DNA of 64,000 nucleotides from Vibrio aestivus (GTDB lineage: Bacteria; Pseudomonadota; Gammaproteobacteria; Enterobacterales; Vibrionaceae). The notes beneath the pieces were generated by a model. It ran no database searches. It saw only the letters and a program-made list of their open reading frames with translations, and was not told the origin of the DNA. Within the stretch, counting starts at the first letter, position 1. Each line of letters opens with the position of its first letter. Positions 37,254-46,520 of this stretch are shown in pieces. The translations under genes were made by a program, and so were the position numbers. Location of the stretch: positions 124,001-188,000 of the forward strand of contig JYJN01000172.1 of NCBI GenBank assembly GCA_003263845.1. The letters are read 5' to 3'.

Positions 37254-37595
37254 TTAGCGTAGCTCATCAGCTAAATCTGAATCTATCTTCACTAACATTT
37301 CTAATTCTTGCTCAGCCAAGTTCAACCTATTCATCTGCACATAAAGTACGCCACACTTGGCGCTCCCTTGTTTGCGTAACGTGTAAGCAAGATTGTTGTG
37401 CGCCTCTGGAAAATCTTCGTCACGTTCGATAGCTTTCCGGAATTTTGGTTTTGCATCCTCAAACTGTTTGTTGAGCATTAGCTTCACGCCAGAGTTGTAA
37501 GCTGTTTCTGCACCAGAAAGAAAAGTTGGCCGACTAAAACCCGATCCTGCTGGAAGCGCTGTAATGACCATAAGCAATGCAGATAATGCAATCAT
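37254..37595 (-). CDS. Small TPR protein, probably internally shortened
   Basis: A 113-residue protein with an N-terminal hydrophobic segment (signal or anchor) and tetratricopeptide sequence (AYNSGVKLMLNKQFEDAKPKFRKAIERDEDFPEAHNNLAYTLRKQG). The next repeat is then entered midway (GVLYVQMNRLNLAEQELEMLVKIDSDLADELR), as if about one TPR unit had been lost. Upstream, an in-frame ATG ACT TAA TGG precedes the used ATG with the only good GAGGTG box, suggesting that the original start was four codons earlier and is now blocked by a stop. It may be a decayed gene beside the phage insertion. Confidence 0.65.
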   Translation of the reverse strand: MIALSALLMVITALPAGSGFSRPTFLSGAETAYNSGVKLMLNKQFEDAKPKFRKAIERDEDFPEAHNNLAYTLRKQGSAKCGVLYVQMNRLNLAEQELEMLVKIDSDLADELR

Positions 37596-37965
37596 CCATT
37601 AAGTCATCAAATCACCTCATTTCTTGACTACAACCAAACACTACTCAGTTCGAGAACAACCAGTTCGTTAACCGATAGATTATGCTTTGAAAAGTGACAG
37701 CGTATAGCCGCAGAATATATAACTGGCTCTTTTTGACCAAGACTTTAAACCTGTAATTAAATTACATAACCATTCAAGCAAATACGCCAGGCAGATGATA
37801 ATGCTGCGTTAACTTACTGTAATTTCGATATATATTTGAGTTTGGGCCTTTTAAAATCCCTGTGATATAGGGTAATTTGATAGTTAGCTATTACAAAGTG
37901 TATGCCTACTGAGGCGTGAGATCATTAATATTATGCGTGTTATAGTGCGTCAGTGGGTAAGAGAA

Positions 37966-37990
37966 AAGGCAGCTTACGCTGCCCTACTCT
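37966..37990 (-). terminator. Hairpin downstream of yoaH
   Basis: GGCAGC / GCTGCC with a TTAC loop inside an outer AAGAG/CTCTT pairing, right behind the yoaH stop on the minus strand. The 37622-37965 stretch has no gene I can support. Confidence 0.7.
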
Positions 37991-37991
37991 T

Positions 37992-38144
37992 TTAGTCTTT
38001 TTTTGCTGCTGCTTCTTCTCGAATCTTGGTGGCAACAATTTTGATGGCTTCTGCCGTACTAATACCTTGTGCCATCAATTCTTGAATTTGTTCTACAGCT
38101 TTTTGCTGTGCTTCATGGCTAAGCGGTGGTAAATCATCAAACAT
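37992..38144 (-). CDS. yoaH: UPF0181 family protein YoaH
   Basis: A 50-residue protein, MFDDLPPLSHEAQQKAVEQ onward, then IQELMAQGISTAEAIKIVA. The pattern L-P-x-L-[TS]-H-E-x-Q-Q-x-A-V-E-x-I-Q-x-L-M-A-x-G-[MI]-S is the UPF0181/YoaH signature. Function unknown in all bacteria. A GGCTCC/GGAGCC hairpin (about 38150-38170) lies just before the start. Confidence 0.9.
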   Translation of the reverse strand: MFDDLPPLSHEAQQKAVEQIQELMAQGISTAEAIKIVATKIREEAAAKKD

Positions 38145-38223
38145 AAAAATGGCTCCTGTAATGAGGAGCCAACTATATAACGAATTTGATGCCAGATGCT
38201 ACTTTAACTTAGCGTTTATACCT

Positions 38224-39429
38224 TTAGTAACTACCTAAGAAATTAATATAGGCACCCATTGAGTTTTCGTTTTTGTAACTTGCGCCAATATCAAGCTGGA
38301 ACAAGTTCAAAGGTGAGATACCCACACCGGCCGTGATTACACCGTCTGAATCATCATAGGCTAAGTTCGTTTTGTAACCAGCTCTTAGTTTTAGTTGACG
38401 CATGATGTCAATCTCACCCCCTACCCTAAGCATTTGAGTGTTGTCATTGAAACTAGTGAATTTCTTCTCTTCATTAAGATCGTAATCAACGCTGATAGCT
38501 GCGTAGTCTCCAATCAAACCAACACCGACTGTGTATTGCGGTTTCATTTGGTATGAATGTTGTAGGTCGAAGTCTCGACTTTGTGTCGGATCAATCTCAG
38601 ATTGAACGCTATAAGAAAGACGTTTGGTTTGGATGTCTCTGGAAACTAAGTTCGTGGCAGAAAAACCAACACGTAACGGGCCACGGAACCAAAGGAAACC
38701 TGCATCGAAGTTAAGCATGGTTTCACCCGTGCCATTTTCACGAATATCCGTGATGTCGTAACTATCTAAATTCGCTGAGTAGACATAAGTGTAGATGCGC
38801 TGAAGTTTTGGTGTAACACCGAACGCAATATGTTGACCTAAAAATGTTTGGTATTTAGCTAGTGAGATACCAACTTCAGTCACGCCGATGGCAACCGCAT
38901 TAACCGCACTAAGTTCCGCATTTACTGCAGTATTAATACCTTCAATAGGGATAACAGAATTTGCACCAGTGTAGATGTCGGCTTCAGCAAAAGATTCTGT
39001 ATAAGCTTTGCCGAAAACATTAGCAGCAATATATTGGTTTGGGATAGCGAAGGCGATAACACCACCTAACTCAAGCCCCGCTCTGTCGCCTTCCAATGAA
39101 TCAAGCGCGCCTTGCACCTCACCAATATTACTGTAGTCACCACCACTGATTTGGTCGATCAAACCTGCGGTATAGTCTAAGTCGTCAACTAAGTTATGTT
39201 CGTCACTGTAGCTCAAACCAAAGCTTGGAATGATCATGCCTACGTCATCATTACGACGGTAGATTGCAACTAAAGCTGGGTTGTAAAAAGGAGCAGTAAG
39301 AAAATTGGCAGAAACGACACCGGTTCCACCCATCGCATCGCCACGAGCTTCAATTGCGTAGTTGGCTGCGTATGATGATGAAGCGGCAAGTGCGATAGAA
39401 AGCGATAGTAATTTTATTGTATTTTTCAT
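38224..39429 (-). CDS. TraF-like (TraF_2 family) outer-membrane barrel protein
   Basis: A 401-residue protein with signal peptide (SSSYA/ANYAIEARG), N-terminal DAMGGTGVVSANFLTAPFYNPALVAIYR and a C-terminal beta-barrel pattern ending in an aromatic residue (NFLGSY). It is the intact paralogue of the broken gene at 3485-4622. It lies 60 bases after vxrC in the same direction and may be the last gene of the vxr operon. The family name comes from conjugation systems, but no conjugation genes are nearby; a porin-like or adhesion role is possible. Confidence 0.85.
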   Translation of the reverse strand: MKNTIKLLSLSIALAASSSYAANYAIEARGDAMGGTGVVSANFLTAPFYNPALVAIYRRNDDVGMIIPSFGLSYSDEHNLVDDLDYTAGLIDQISGGDYSNIGEVQGALDSLEGDRAGLELGGVIAFAIPNQYIAANVFGKAYTESFAEADIYTGANSVIPIEGINTAVNAELSAVNAVAIGVTEVGISLAKYQTFLGQHIAFGVTPKLQRIYTYVYSANLDSYDITDIRENGTGETMLNFDAGFLWFRGPLRVGFSATNLVSRDIQTKRLSYSVQSEIDPTQSRDFDLQHSYQMKPQYTVGVGLIGDYAAISVDYDLNEEKKFTSFNDNTQMLRVGGEIDIMRQLKLRAGYKTNLAYDDSDGVITAGVGISPLNLFQLDIGASYKNENSMGAYINFLGSY

Positions 39430-39489
39430 AACGATATAAACGTTTATTTCCCTATATGTCTATATCGGTATATTGTCTATGATCTTTAG

Positions 39490-40362
39490 TTATTCCTCTA
39501 CCGAAACATCATAAGTTTTACTAATTATTTGGGATTGTTCCACAATTATGGCGCCTTGCCACCTTTGGTGCGTCATGGAAATGGCCAAAACGTATCGTCC
39601 TGGATCAAGCTGAGCCATATCTAACGACGTTGGATAATCCGATTCATACACTTCACTCCAAATTCGTTGGTATTTCCCATCTACGTAATCGTATAAACCG
39701 ATTTCTAATTTCGGAAGCGTACAGAAACTATTCAATAATGCATTTTTTTCAATGACCCACTGATCTTTTGACGACCAACGAACTGTTTGACGCGCTTTTG
39801 GATCGCCAAGCAATACCCAAGAGCTCCAAGAGTCTTGATTTTTGGTTGTAACATCAAGGCGATATAGCCCTTTGGGTATTCGACTATTAACATTATAACG
39901 CTTGGTAAACAGTGATTTATCTGTGCCTTCGATAGCTTGTATCGATTTCGTTTCGTCAGCAGAGATTGGACGGTCGACCCAGCGTTTCAATGTTAGATCT
40001 GAGATCTCTTCATCCGATGTCGCTTCAAGCACGATACGAAACGCGTCGCGTCCAGGGCTTTGAATATCGGTTCGACGAATGACAACTTTAGAAAGCCAGT
40101 TTGGCAAAGTTTTGGTGTCGAGCCCTTTACCGCAATCGAGTTCGAATGACTGTAGAAGCAAGTCATTGAGATGCTCTGCATTCACACGCGGTTCTTCTTG
40201 TTGCCAGACTTCCACCAATGAATTAAACATCGATGGTAAATCATCGCTCAGAAGATGATGGTGTGCTTGAGTAAGCGGTGTGTTCTTTTCGAACCATTCC
40301 ACTTTGTTTGCTAGAACAGGCGCGCTAACTAGCGCACCAATCAATAACAAGCTTCTAATCAT
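39490..40362 (-). CDS. vxrC: DUF2861 family periplasmic protein VxrC
   Basis: A 290-residue protein with a signal peptide (LLLIGALVSAPVLA/NKV) and no membrane anchor after it. The DUF2861 family occurs in Vibrio directly behind the VxrAB (WigKR) two-component genes; here the start overlaps the vxrB stop (TAATG). Exact role unknown; VxrC is part of a system for cell-wall damage response, type VI secretion and biofilm control in V. cholerae. Confidence 0.88.
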   Translation of the reverse strand: MIRSLLLIGALVSAPVLANKVEWFEKNTPLTQAHHHLLSDDLPSMFNSLVEVWQQEEPRVNAEHLNDLLLQSFELDCGKGLDTKTLPNWLSKVVIRRTDIQSPGRDAFRIVLEATSDEEISDLTLKRWVDRPISADETKSIQAIEGTDKSLFTKRYNVNSRIPKGLYRLDVTTKNQDSWSSWVLLGDPKARQTVRWSSKDQWVIEKNALLNSFCTLPKLEIGLYDYVDGKYQRIWSEVYESDYPTSLDMAQLDPGRYVLAISMTHQRWQGAIIVEQSQIISKTYDVSVEE

Positions 40363-41021
40363 TAAGCTTTCATCTTGTAGCCAACACCACGTAGAGTTTC
40401 AATCTCTAAACCTGGCAGTTTTTGGCGAAGTTGAAGAACATGAGTGTCCACTGTACGCGTAGTCGGGAAATGGTTGTATCCCCAAACATGGTCAAGCAGC
40501 TCATCACGAGTAAATACACGTCCAAGGTTGCTCGCTAAAAAGAGTAGTAGATCAAACTCAGTACGCGTTAACGTAATACTCTCTTCTTTATAGAATACTT
40601 CGCGCGTCGCTTTATCAATCACTAGATGTTCAGTCGTCACTTTTGACTCATCGGCCGCATCGACATCTGGTAGTCGAAGTTGCGCTCGGATACGAGCAAA
40701 CAGTTCAGCTTCAGCGAACGGTTTAGTGAGATAGTCGTTGGCACCTGCATCAAGGCCTGTCACTTTGTCTTTAACGGTAACAAGTGCTGTAAGCAGAATA
40801 ACAGGAACATCTTTGATCTCTTTCCAGCTAGCTAAATGCTCTACCGAATCACCATCTGGTAACTGGCGGTCAAGAATAACCAAATCGGCTTTGTCCCAGT
40901 ACTGCGCAACATCCGCAATACGCTCTGAATGGAAACATTCGTACCCAGCTTGCTCAAGGCTAACTAAAAGTCCATCGGCTAGGTTTTTATCATCTTCAAC
41001 TAGAAGCAGTGTCTGTTTCAC
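40362..41021 (-). CDS. vxrB: OmpR-family response regulator VxrB
   Basis: A 219-residue protein. Receiver domain QTLLLVEDDKNLADGLLVSLEQAGYECF with phospho-Asp in LVILDRQLPDGD (about residue 53) and Lys in YLTKPFAEAELFARI; C-terminal winged helix (EESITLTRTEFDLLLFLASNLGRVFTRDELLDHVWGY). GTG start at 41021 with GGAG box; it lies 26 bases inside the vxrA 3' end. It controls cell-wall homeostasis and T6SS genes in V. cholerae. Confidence 0.92.
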   Translation of the reverse strand: MKQTLLLVEDDKNLADGLLVSLEQAGYECFHSERIADVAQYWDKADLVILDRQLPDGDSVEHLASWKEIKDVPVILLTALVTVKDKVTGLDAGANDYLTKPFAEAELFARIRAQLRLPDVDAADESKVTTEHLVIDKATREVFYKEESITLTRTEFDLLLFLASNLGRVFTRDELLDHVWGYNHFPTTRTVDTHVLQLRQKLPGLEIETLRGVGYKMKA

Positions 41022-42450
41022 AAGGTATCTCCAAAATAAATGTTGTAGGCGGGCCAATTAAAGTCATCTTGCCCCCCATACGACTTACCATAGATTCGAC
41101 TATGGTTAAGCCAAGTCCAAGCCCGCTTTTACTTACAAAAGGTTTACGTAAATTACGCCAGTCCTTTTGAGTTAGTGAACCTTGGTCTATGACTTTGAAA
41201 GTGATCATGTCTTTGGCGGTAATAACTTCGAGAGTGATAGGTGCTACGCCATATTTAACAGCGTTTCGAATCAGGTTATCAACACACGTACCTAACCAAT
41301 AGACATTCAGTTTCGCGGCAATATCAGCATTAATATTTAACTCAATATCACCATTAAATTCTTCTTCAATTTTGTATTCTAGCCATTCTGCAACCGATGG
41401 AACCCAATCTGTTGCAAGAGGTTTGTTATCTGACTGTAAATAATCCTTACTTGCCTCGGCCAATTGCCTTAAACGTCGCGAATCTTCGCATAATCGACGA
41501 AATTCATCGTACACACTTTCTGGTAGTCGTTCGAATTCACGTCGAAATCCTTCTACTGTTAGAGACAAACTTGCAATAGGAGTTCTCAACTCGTGTGTAA
41601 GAATTTGTAGAATCAACATTCGACTCTTCATTTCTTGGCGTTTTGTGTTCCAACGATACACCGACCAACCCAGTACAAGCAAAATATTGGCGATCACAAG
41701 GATGACCATGCTTATTCTTAAAAAGTCAGAATGATCTTCTACATCCCAGCACAAATTGCCACGCTGCACAAAGCAACTTGAAGACTTGTTCGAAAAGGTA
41801 AAACTCAGCCCTGCGGTATCGACATTTTTACGCCAATCCGTTTCTGGATAGATGAAATAGCTGTCGTTCTTTCTTAACCAAAGTTCACCTTGTTCAACGA
41901 ACATGGACGCACCGGAAATTAGCGCATCTAAAGCGTACTCGTCCATTCGCTGTAAACGGCCAAGTAAACTGTCTGCTACTGCAATCGGGCGCTCTTGAAT
42001 ATGCATAAACTGCTGCAGTTCATTTGCTTTTTCCGGGTGAAGCAGTGAATATCGATGCGCATACGTACCGCCACCTGGGTGAATCATTCCGCTACGGGCA
42101 AACCAACGCGTCGTCAGTTTTGTGCCCTTACAAGTCGCTCGTGTGAAAACTAGCGGCTCGGTTATTAAGGGGCTTAAGGGTAATTTACCTGTACAGTTTT
42201 GTGCAAGGCTATAAAGCTTTTGGACATCTTTGATTGGGTAAGATGACGTTTGCGGCAGCATGCTTGATGGTGTTAACAAGCGAGTTGGATAAACAGACTG
42301 AATGACACGGATGTCATAAGCGACATCTGCCGCTGACGAATCGAATAAATTGACAAAAGTATCGATGCGTTCTGGTAAGGACTCGGCATTCGCAGACAAT
42401 GAAGCCGTTACCAAAATAAGACCGATGATTTTATTAGCCGCTTTAAACAA
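40996..42450 (-). CDS. vxrA: Sensor histidine kinase VxrA (DUF3404 sensor)
   Basis: A 484-residue kinase: signal/TM1 (NKIIGLILVTASLSANA), a large periplasmic DUF3404 domain (about 25-265), TM2 (ISMVILVIANILLVLGWSVY), HisKA box LQILTHELRTPIASLSL, N box DNLIRNAVKYG and G box GLGLGLTIVESM. The start is a TTG; an ATG about 45 bases upstream in another frame (MRYIRQSYKN...) would be the natural start if one base is missing there. It is the first gene of the vxr operon; cell-wall damage is the known trigger. Confidence 0.9.
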   Translation of the reverse strand: MFKAANKIIGLILVTASLSANAESLPERIDTFVNLFDSSAADVAYDIRVIQSVYPTRLLTPSSMLPQTSSYPIKDVQKLYSLAQNCTGKLPLSPLITEPLVFTRATCKGTKLTTRWFARSGMIHPGGGTYAHRYSLLHPEKANELQQFMHIQERPIAVADSLLGRLQRMDEYALDALISGASMFVEQGELWLRKNDSYFIYPETDWRKNVDTAGLSFTFSNKSSSCFVQRGNLCWDVEDHSDFLRISMVILVIANILLVLGWSVYRWNTKRQEMKSRMLILQILTHELRTPIASLSLTVEGFRREFERLPESVYDEFRRLCEDSRRLRQLAEASKDYLQSDNKPLATDWVPSVAEWLEYKIEEEFNGDIELNINADIAAKLNVYWLGTCVDNLIRNAVKYGVAPITLEVITAKDMITFKVIDQGSLTQKDWRNLRKPFVSKSGLGLGLTIVESMVSRMGGKMTLIGPPTTFILEIPCETDTASS

Positions 42451-42607
42451 TGGGAAAATAGTCTGTTTTTGTATGATTGACGAATATATCGCATTATTAC
42501 AAAAATTTATACTTGGTCTGTTATGTAAAAGTTAGAAGTGATACCTCATGGCGCAGCTTATGGTTTATAAACTGACGTTACCTTGACATTGTTTCATTCA
42601 GGTCAAA

Positions 42608-42634
42608 CAAAAAGGGCCAGCTAATAGCCGGCCC
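42608..42634 (-). terminator. Native pntAB terminator, now separated from the genes
   Basis: AAGGGCC / GGCCCTT stem (inner pairs partly mismatched) with the T run on the minus strand. It sits 19 bases behind the stranded native pntB tail, so it was the original operon terminator before the 2.5-kb insertion. Confidence 0.75.
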
Positions 42635-42652
42635 TTGTTCAATAAGTTTTAG

Positions 42653-42703
42653 TTAGATTGCTTTTGAAATCGCATCAACGGACTCTTTCGCGTCACCAAA
42701 AGC
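42653..42703 (-). pseudogene. Displaced native 3' end of pntB
   Basis: On the minus strand the triplets read AFGDAKESVDAISKAI and stop. The E. coli PntB C-terminus, as I recall it, is LFGDAKASVDAILKAL. The copy has no upstream gene body here: preceding sequence is unrelated. The expressed pntB 2.45 kb away instead ends LFGDAKASCSKILEHL. This is therefore the original tail cut off when the element inserted into the 3' end of pntB. Confidence 0.85.
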
Positions 42704-42773
42704 TAACTACTCTCCTACATAGCCTTTTAATTTCAGTGTACAATCCTTACATAACACCCAAAAAGGACTAAAA

Positions 42774-43458
42774 ATGGCACTGATACCTTACGCTCGAGTC
42801 AGTTCTGGCAAGCAATTAGATGGTCTATCCATGAGCTTGCAAGGTGATAGTAAGCTATTAGAAAACTTAGCAAAAGAGTACAAAACTACCATTTCAGACC
42901 TAGTTTATAATGACTAAGGCGTATCATCATACAAAGGTAAGAACGTATCACACGGTGAGTTAGGTCGATTGGTATCAGATATCGAAAGAGGCTTGATAAA
43001 AGATGGCGATATCATTGTGATGCGTGCGTTAGACCGTCTTTCTCGTCAAAAGCTTACTGACTCGGAAAATCTATACAACAGCATTGTTGGCTCAAACGTC
43101 TGCATTCTTACCACGATTGATAATCATCTTTATAAACGCGATTGTGTTATGTCATCAGTTCTAAAGACACTGGCCTTTAAGACAGCGAACGAGGAAAGCG
43201 CAAAGAAAAGTCATTTAACAAACACATACGCGTCTCACCGTATACAGCAATTCTTATCAAACGAGAAACCAGACAACGGCACAGCTTATGATATTGGAAT
43301 CGGTCGCCATCCTTTTTTGGATTGAAATTGAAAAGGATACCCGCGTGATTCAAAAAGGTAAGCACTTTGCTTTAGCTAGAATCATGTTTGAAAAAGCTAT
43401 GCAAGGTTATGGGGTAGCACGTTTACAAAAGTCTTGCCCGTCCTCTCATTCACCGTGA
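42774..43458 (+). pseudogene. Decayed serine recombinase of the pntB element
   Basis: ATG with an AAAAAGGACT box. Reads MALIPYARVSSGKQLDGLSM (catalytic Ser in YARVSSGKQ), then an in-frame TAA at 42917 inside YND*GVSSYKG, then GDIIVMRALDRLSRQKLT (the conserved Arg motif of the resolvase core). Near 43320 an extra T in a six-T run shifts the frame (HPFWIEIEKDTRVIQKGKHFALARIMFEKAMQGYGVARLQ continues in the new frame), and the large C-terminal DNA-binding part is absent. About 225 of the usual 450-550 residues remain. This is the likely former integrase of the element. Confidence 0.85.
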
Positions 43459-43588
43459 CACTTCTTAATCCCTGAAACCGACCAATTGATAAATTACTCA
43501 GTGAATCTTTTTAAATTTCAGCTAGATACTCAATAAAAAGCCTAATTTACTGTATTATGTGCGTATGTTTAAAGTGGAAACTTAATCG

Positions 43589-45059
43589 ATGACTAATGTA
43601 CATGACGATGGCAAAAATGAATTTCTCGAAGCTACACTTTCAGTGCCTAATCAAGACCAAATTGAAACAGCCGTTAAGAACTACCAAACATCAATAAATG
43701 TGTTTTTTAGCACTTACGAAGCTGATTCAAAGTTAATTTACTGTTTTGACAAATTCAATGTTGATGACGAAGAATTGGTAAATGCCGCGCAAGACATTCT
43801 TAAACGGAGCAATTACGAAGTTTCTGCGCTTAACGGTGAAAACATAATTTTGTTCAATGAACCTATGCTAGTTTCCGAAATTATTGTATCCAATTTGCCA
43901 TACGATGAAGCAGCTAAAAACATTCGACTAATCTCGCACAGCTGGAATCAAAAGAAATCGATTAGTAAAATCACGAAATCAGAGTCCGTTGGTGCGGTGG
44001 GGGATAATAAAGGTGTGTTTACGACTCAACAATGGGACACGTTTGAAGTTTATGACCATGTACTCGGCATAATAATTCCAGAACGTGCCAAGTTTCAAAA
44101 GCTATCAGCAACTCCGATAGAAAGGATTTTATCCGATTCAAAGCACCTTAAAAAGTTACAATCTGCTTACGCTAATCTCAAACATACCGGCGTTGAATCT
44201 TCCTTGTTGTGGCAAGCTTCACTGTCTAAAGCTAAAGACTTGTTACGGGAAGGCTCACATCACCTAACTACCGCACAAAATGAATTACATCAACTAACTC
44301 AGGCAAAAGAATTCGCGCAAGAAGATTTAGATGTTTTAGATGCAAACGTTGCAAAACTAAAAGAGCTAGATGAAGAACTACAGGAGTCAGTGGCGGTTAA
44401 AAGGCTGAATCGAACACCCTCACAGGTGAATACTCAAGCCGCCTTATTGAAACAAATGATTTGAAAAAGGCTCAACACGAGTTAAAAGAAACTATCAAAT
44501 CAGACAGGGATGAGCTGACCGCGATTCGTGACGAATTGAACAAAGCCAAGCAAGACAAGTTGTTGTCCAACTATGAAGCAATAGCCCACACAAAAGAAGC
44601 CGGTCGACAAAGTCGTTGGTACTATGCAGCATCAGCTACGACGTTAGCGTCTCTCTCTTATTTTGTACATTACCTTTACCGGAACGCTGTAAATTTTGAG
44701 GAACTACTTCCTCAGTTGGCAGGCAAAGATGTAAGCTCTTGGGATGTGCTGATAAGTCGTCTGCCTATGGTTACAGCAACTGGCTAATCATTGGCTCTCT
44801 GTCTGCCCTGCTCTTCTTCTTAGTTCGTCAGATAGTCACTTTGAACAAAGAAAAAATGACGATGTTGAAAGCAGGGATTCTAGCGCAACAAGCTGTTGAT
44901 ACTTTAGGCGTTGAAGATAAAGATAGTGAAGAGATAATTAAGATACAGCGTGATTTCAAGATTAAGCTGATTTCAGAAGTGTTCGACAAACAATCAGAGC
45001 ATCATAAAGACTCTTCGATTAAAGAACTCATTTCCCTAGTCAAAACTTTGAAAAACTAG
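43589..45059 (+). CDS. Coiled-coil membrane protein of unknown function, cargo of the pntB element (two frameshifts)
   Basis: Corrected length is about 490 residues. Residues 1-170: soluble domain with no motif I recognise (NYQTSINVFFSTYEADSKLIYCFDKFNVDDEE). About 195-345: long coiled coil (LLREGSHHLTTAQNELHQLTQAKEFAQEDLDVLDANVAKLKELDEELQESV; KKAQHELKETIKSDRDELTAIRDELNKAKQ). Then two membrane helices (WYYAASATTLASLSYFVHYLY; NWLIIGSLSALLFFLVRQIV) and a charged helical C-terminal tail. Breaks near 44402 (AAAA, one A missing; the other frame gives KAESNTLTGEYSSRLIETND) and near 44740 (one T missing). It is the only intact-looking gene of the element. A role in defence or envelope biology is speculation. 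Confidence 0.75.
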
Positions 45060-45060
45060 T

Positions 45061-45090
45061 AAAAAGCCCGCTTATTCAAGCGGGCTTTTT
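45061..45090. terminator. Bidirectional terminator between the cargo gene and pntB
   Basis: AAAAAGCCCGCTT / AAGCGGGCTTTTT with a 4-base loop. Serves the cargo gene on plus and the re-tailed pntB on minus. Confidence 0.92.
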
Positions 45091-45111
45091 CTATCTAGTT
45101 CACTAACCCAC

Positions 45112-46509
45112 TTAAAGGTGCTCTAAAATCTTAGAGCAACTCGCCTTAGCATCACCAAAGAGCATTTGTGTATTCTCTTTGAAGAACAACGGGTTTTGAA
45201 CGCCAGCATATCCAGGGTTCATTGAGCGTTTAAACACGATAACGTCTTTTGCATTCCAAACTTCGAGTACCGGCATACCCGCGATTGGGCTTGCTGGATC
45301 ATCTTGAGCCGATGGGTTAACCGTATCGTTTGCACCTATAACGAGAACGGTATCAGTTTCAGAAAGATCGTCATTGATCTCATCCATTTCTAACACGATG
45401 TCATACGGAACCTTCGCTTCTGCAAGTAGAACGTTCATGTGACCTGGAAGACGGCCGGCAACTGGGTGAATTGCAAATCGCACTTCTACACCTAGAGCAC
45501 GAAGCTTCTCTGTAATTTCATGAACTGGGTACTGTGCTTGTGCAACGGCCATACCGTATCCCGGAGTGATAACCACTGACTTCGAGTTCTTCAGCATTTC
45601 AGCAACGTCTTCAGCCGTCGTTTCACGGTGTTCACCTTGATCTACTGCTTCACCAGACGAAGCCACTTCCTGACCAAAGCCACCTGCAATTACACTAATG
45701 AACGAACGGTTCATCGCTTTACACATGATGTAAGAAAGAATTGCACCTGACGAACCAACTAACGCACCCGTGATGATAAGTAGATCGTTCGCTAACATGA
45801 AACCTGCTGCCGCTGCTGCCCACCCAGAGTATGAGTTAAGCATTGATACCACGACTGGCATATCAGCACCACCAATGGACGCAACCAAATGATAGCCAAA
45901 TGCGAACGCAATCAACGTCATAATGATCAATGCGAACATGCTGCCATCAACTTTGACAAAATGAATCATCAACAGTGTTGATACAACGATCGCTGCTAGG
46001 TTCAACTTGTGCTTGTGAGGCAACATAAGTGGCGAAGAAGAAATAACGCCGCGAAGTTTACCAAATGCGACAATTGAACCAGTAAAGGTTACCGCACCGA
46101 TGAAGACGCCCAAAAATACTTCAACCATGTGAATCACATGTTCAGCATGCTGTTCAGCCAGATCTATTGATACTGGTGGCGGTGGATCAATGAAACTATT
46201 GAAACCTACTAGCACCGCGGCCATACCTACGAAGCTATGTAGGATAGCGACGAGCTCTGGCATTTCGGTCATCTCTACCTTTTTAGCGTAGAAAATACCG
46301 ATAGCGGCACCGATAACCATAGCCACAATGATCCAAGCAATCCCTGAAGTCTCTGGGCCTAAGATCGTTGCAATTAACGCGATCGCCATACCAGCAATAC
46401 CGTAGTAGTTACCGGTACGAGCTGTTTCTTGCTTAGAAAGCCCCTTAAGACTCATGAAAAAGAATATTGCAGCAACAATGTAAGCTGCTTGTACTAATCC
46501 TGCAGACAT
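45112..46509 (-). CDS. pntB: NAD(P) transhydrogenase beta subunit PntB (C-terminus replaced by element)
   Basis: A 465-residue protein: about nine membrane helices, then the NADP(H)-binding domain III with VVITPGYGMAVAQAQYPV, AIHPVAGRLPGHMNVLLAEA, VIGANDTVNP and NPGYAGVQNPLFFKENTQMLFGDAK. With PntA it couples proton entry to NADPH formation from NADH. The last residues (SCSKILEHL) differ from the native tail kept at 42653-42703, because the 2.5-kb element entered at the FGDA codons and supplies a substitute end and stop. Length is preserved, so function is probably kept. Confidence 0.94.
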   Translation of the reverse strand: MSAGLVQAAYIVAAIFFFMSLKGLSKQETARTGNYYGIAGMAIALIATILGPETSGIAWIIVAMVIGAAIGIFYAKKVEMTEMPELVAILHSFVGMAAVLVGFNSFIDPPPPVSIDLAEQHAEHVIHMVEVFLGVFIGAVTFTGSIVAFGKLRGVISSSPLMLPHKHKLNLAAIVVSTLLMIHFVKVDGSMFALIIMTLIAFAFGYHLVASIGGADMPVVVSMLNSYSGWAAAAAGFMLANDLLIITGALVGSSGAILSYIMCKAMNRSFISVIAGGFGQEVASSGEAVDQGEHRETTAEDVAEMLKNSKSVVITPGYGMAVAQAQYPVHEITEKLRALGVEVRFAIHPVAGRLPGHMNVLLAEAKVPYDIVLEMDEINDDLSETDTVLVIGANDTVNPSAQDDPASPIAGMPVLEVWNAKDVIVFKRSMNPGYAGVQNPLFFKENTQMLFGDAKASCSKILEHL

Positions 46510-46520
46510 TTGCTACTCCC

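Noticed and set aside
37920..37955. Possible third dif-like site (ATTATGCGTGTTATAGTGCG)
   Set aside because: It has scattered matches to the dif centre, but neither XerC nor XerD arm is recognisable.
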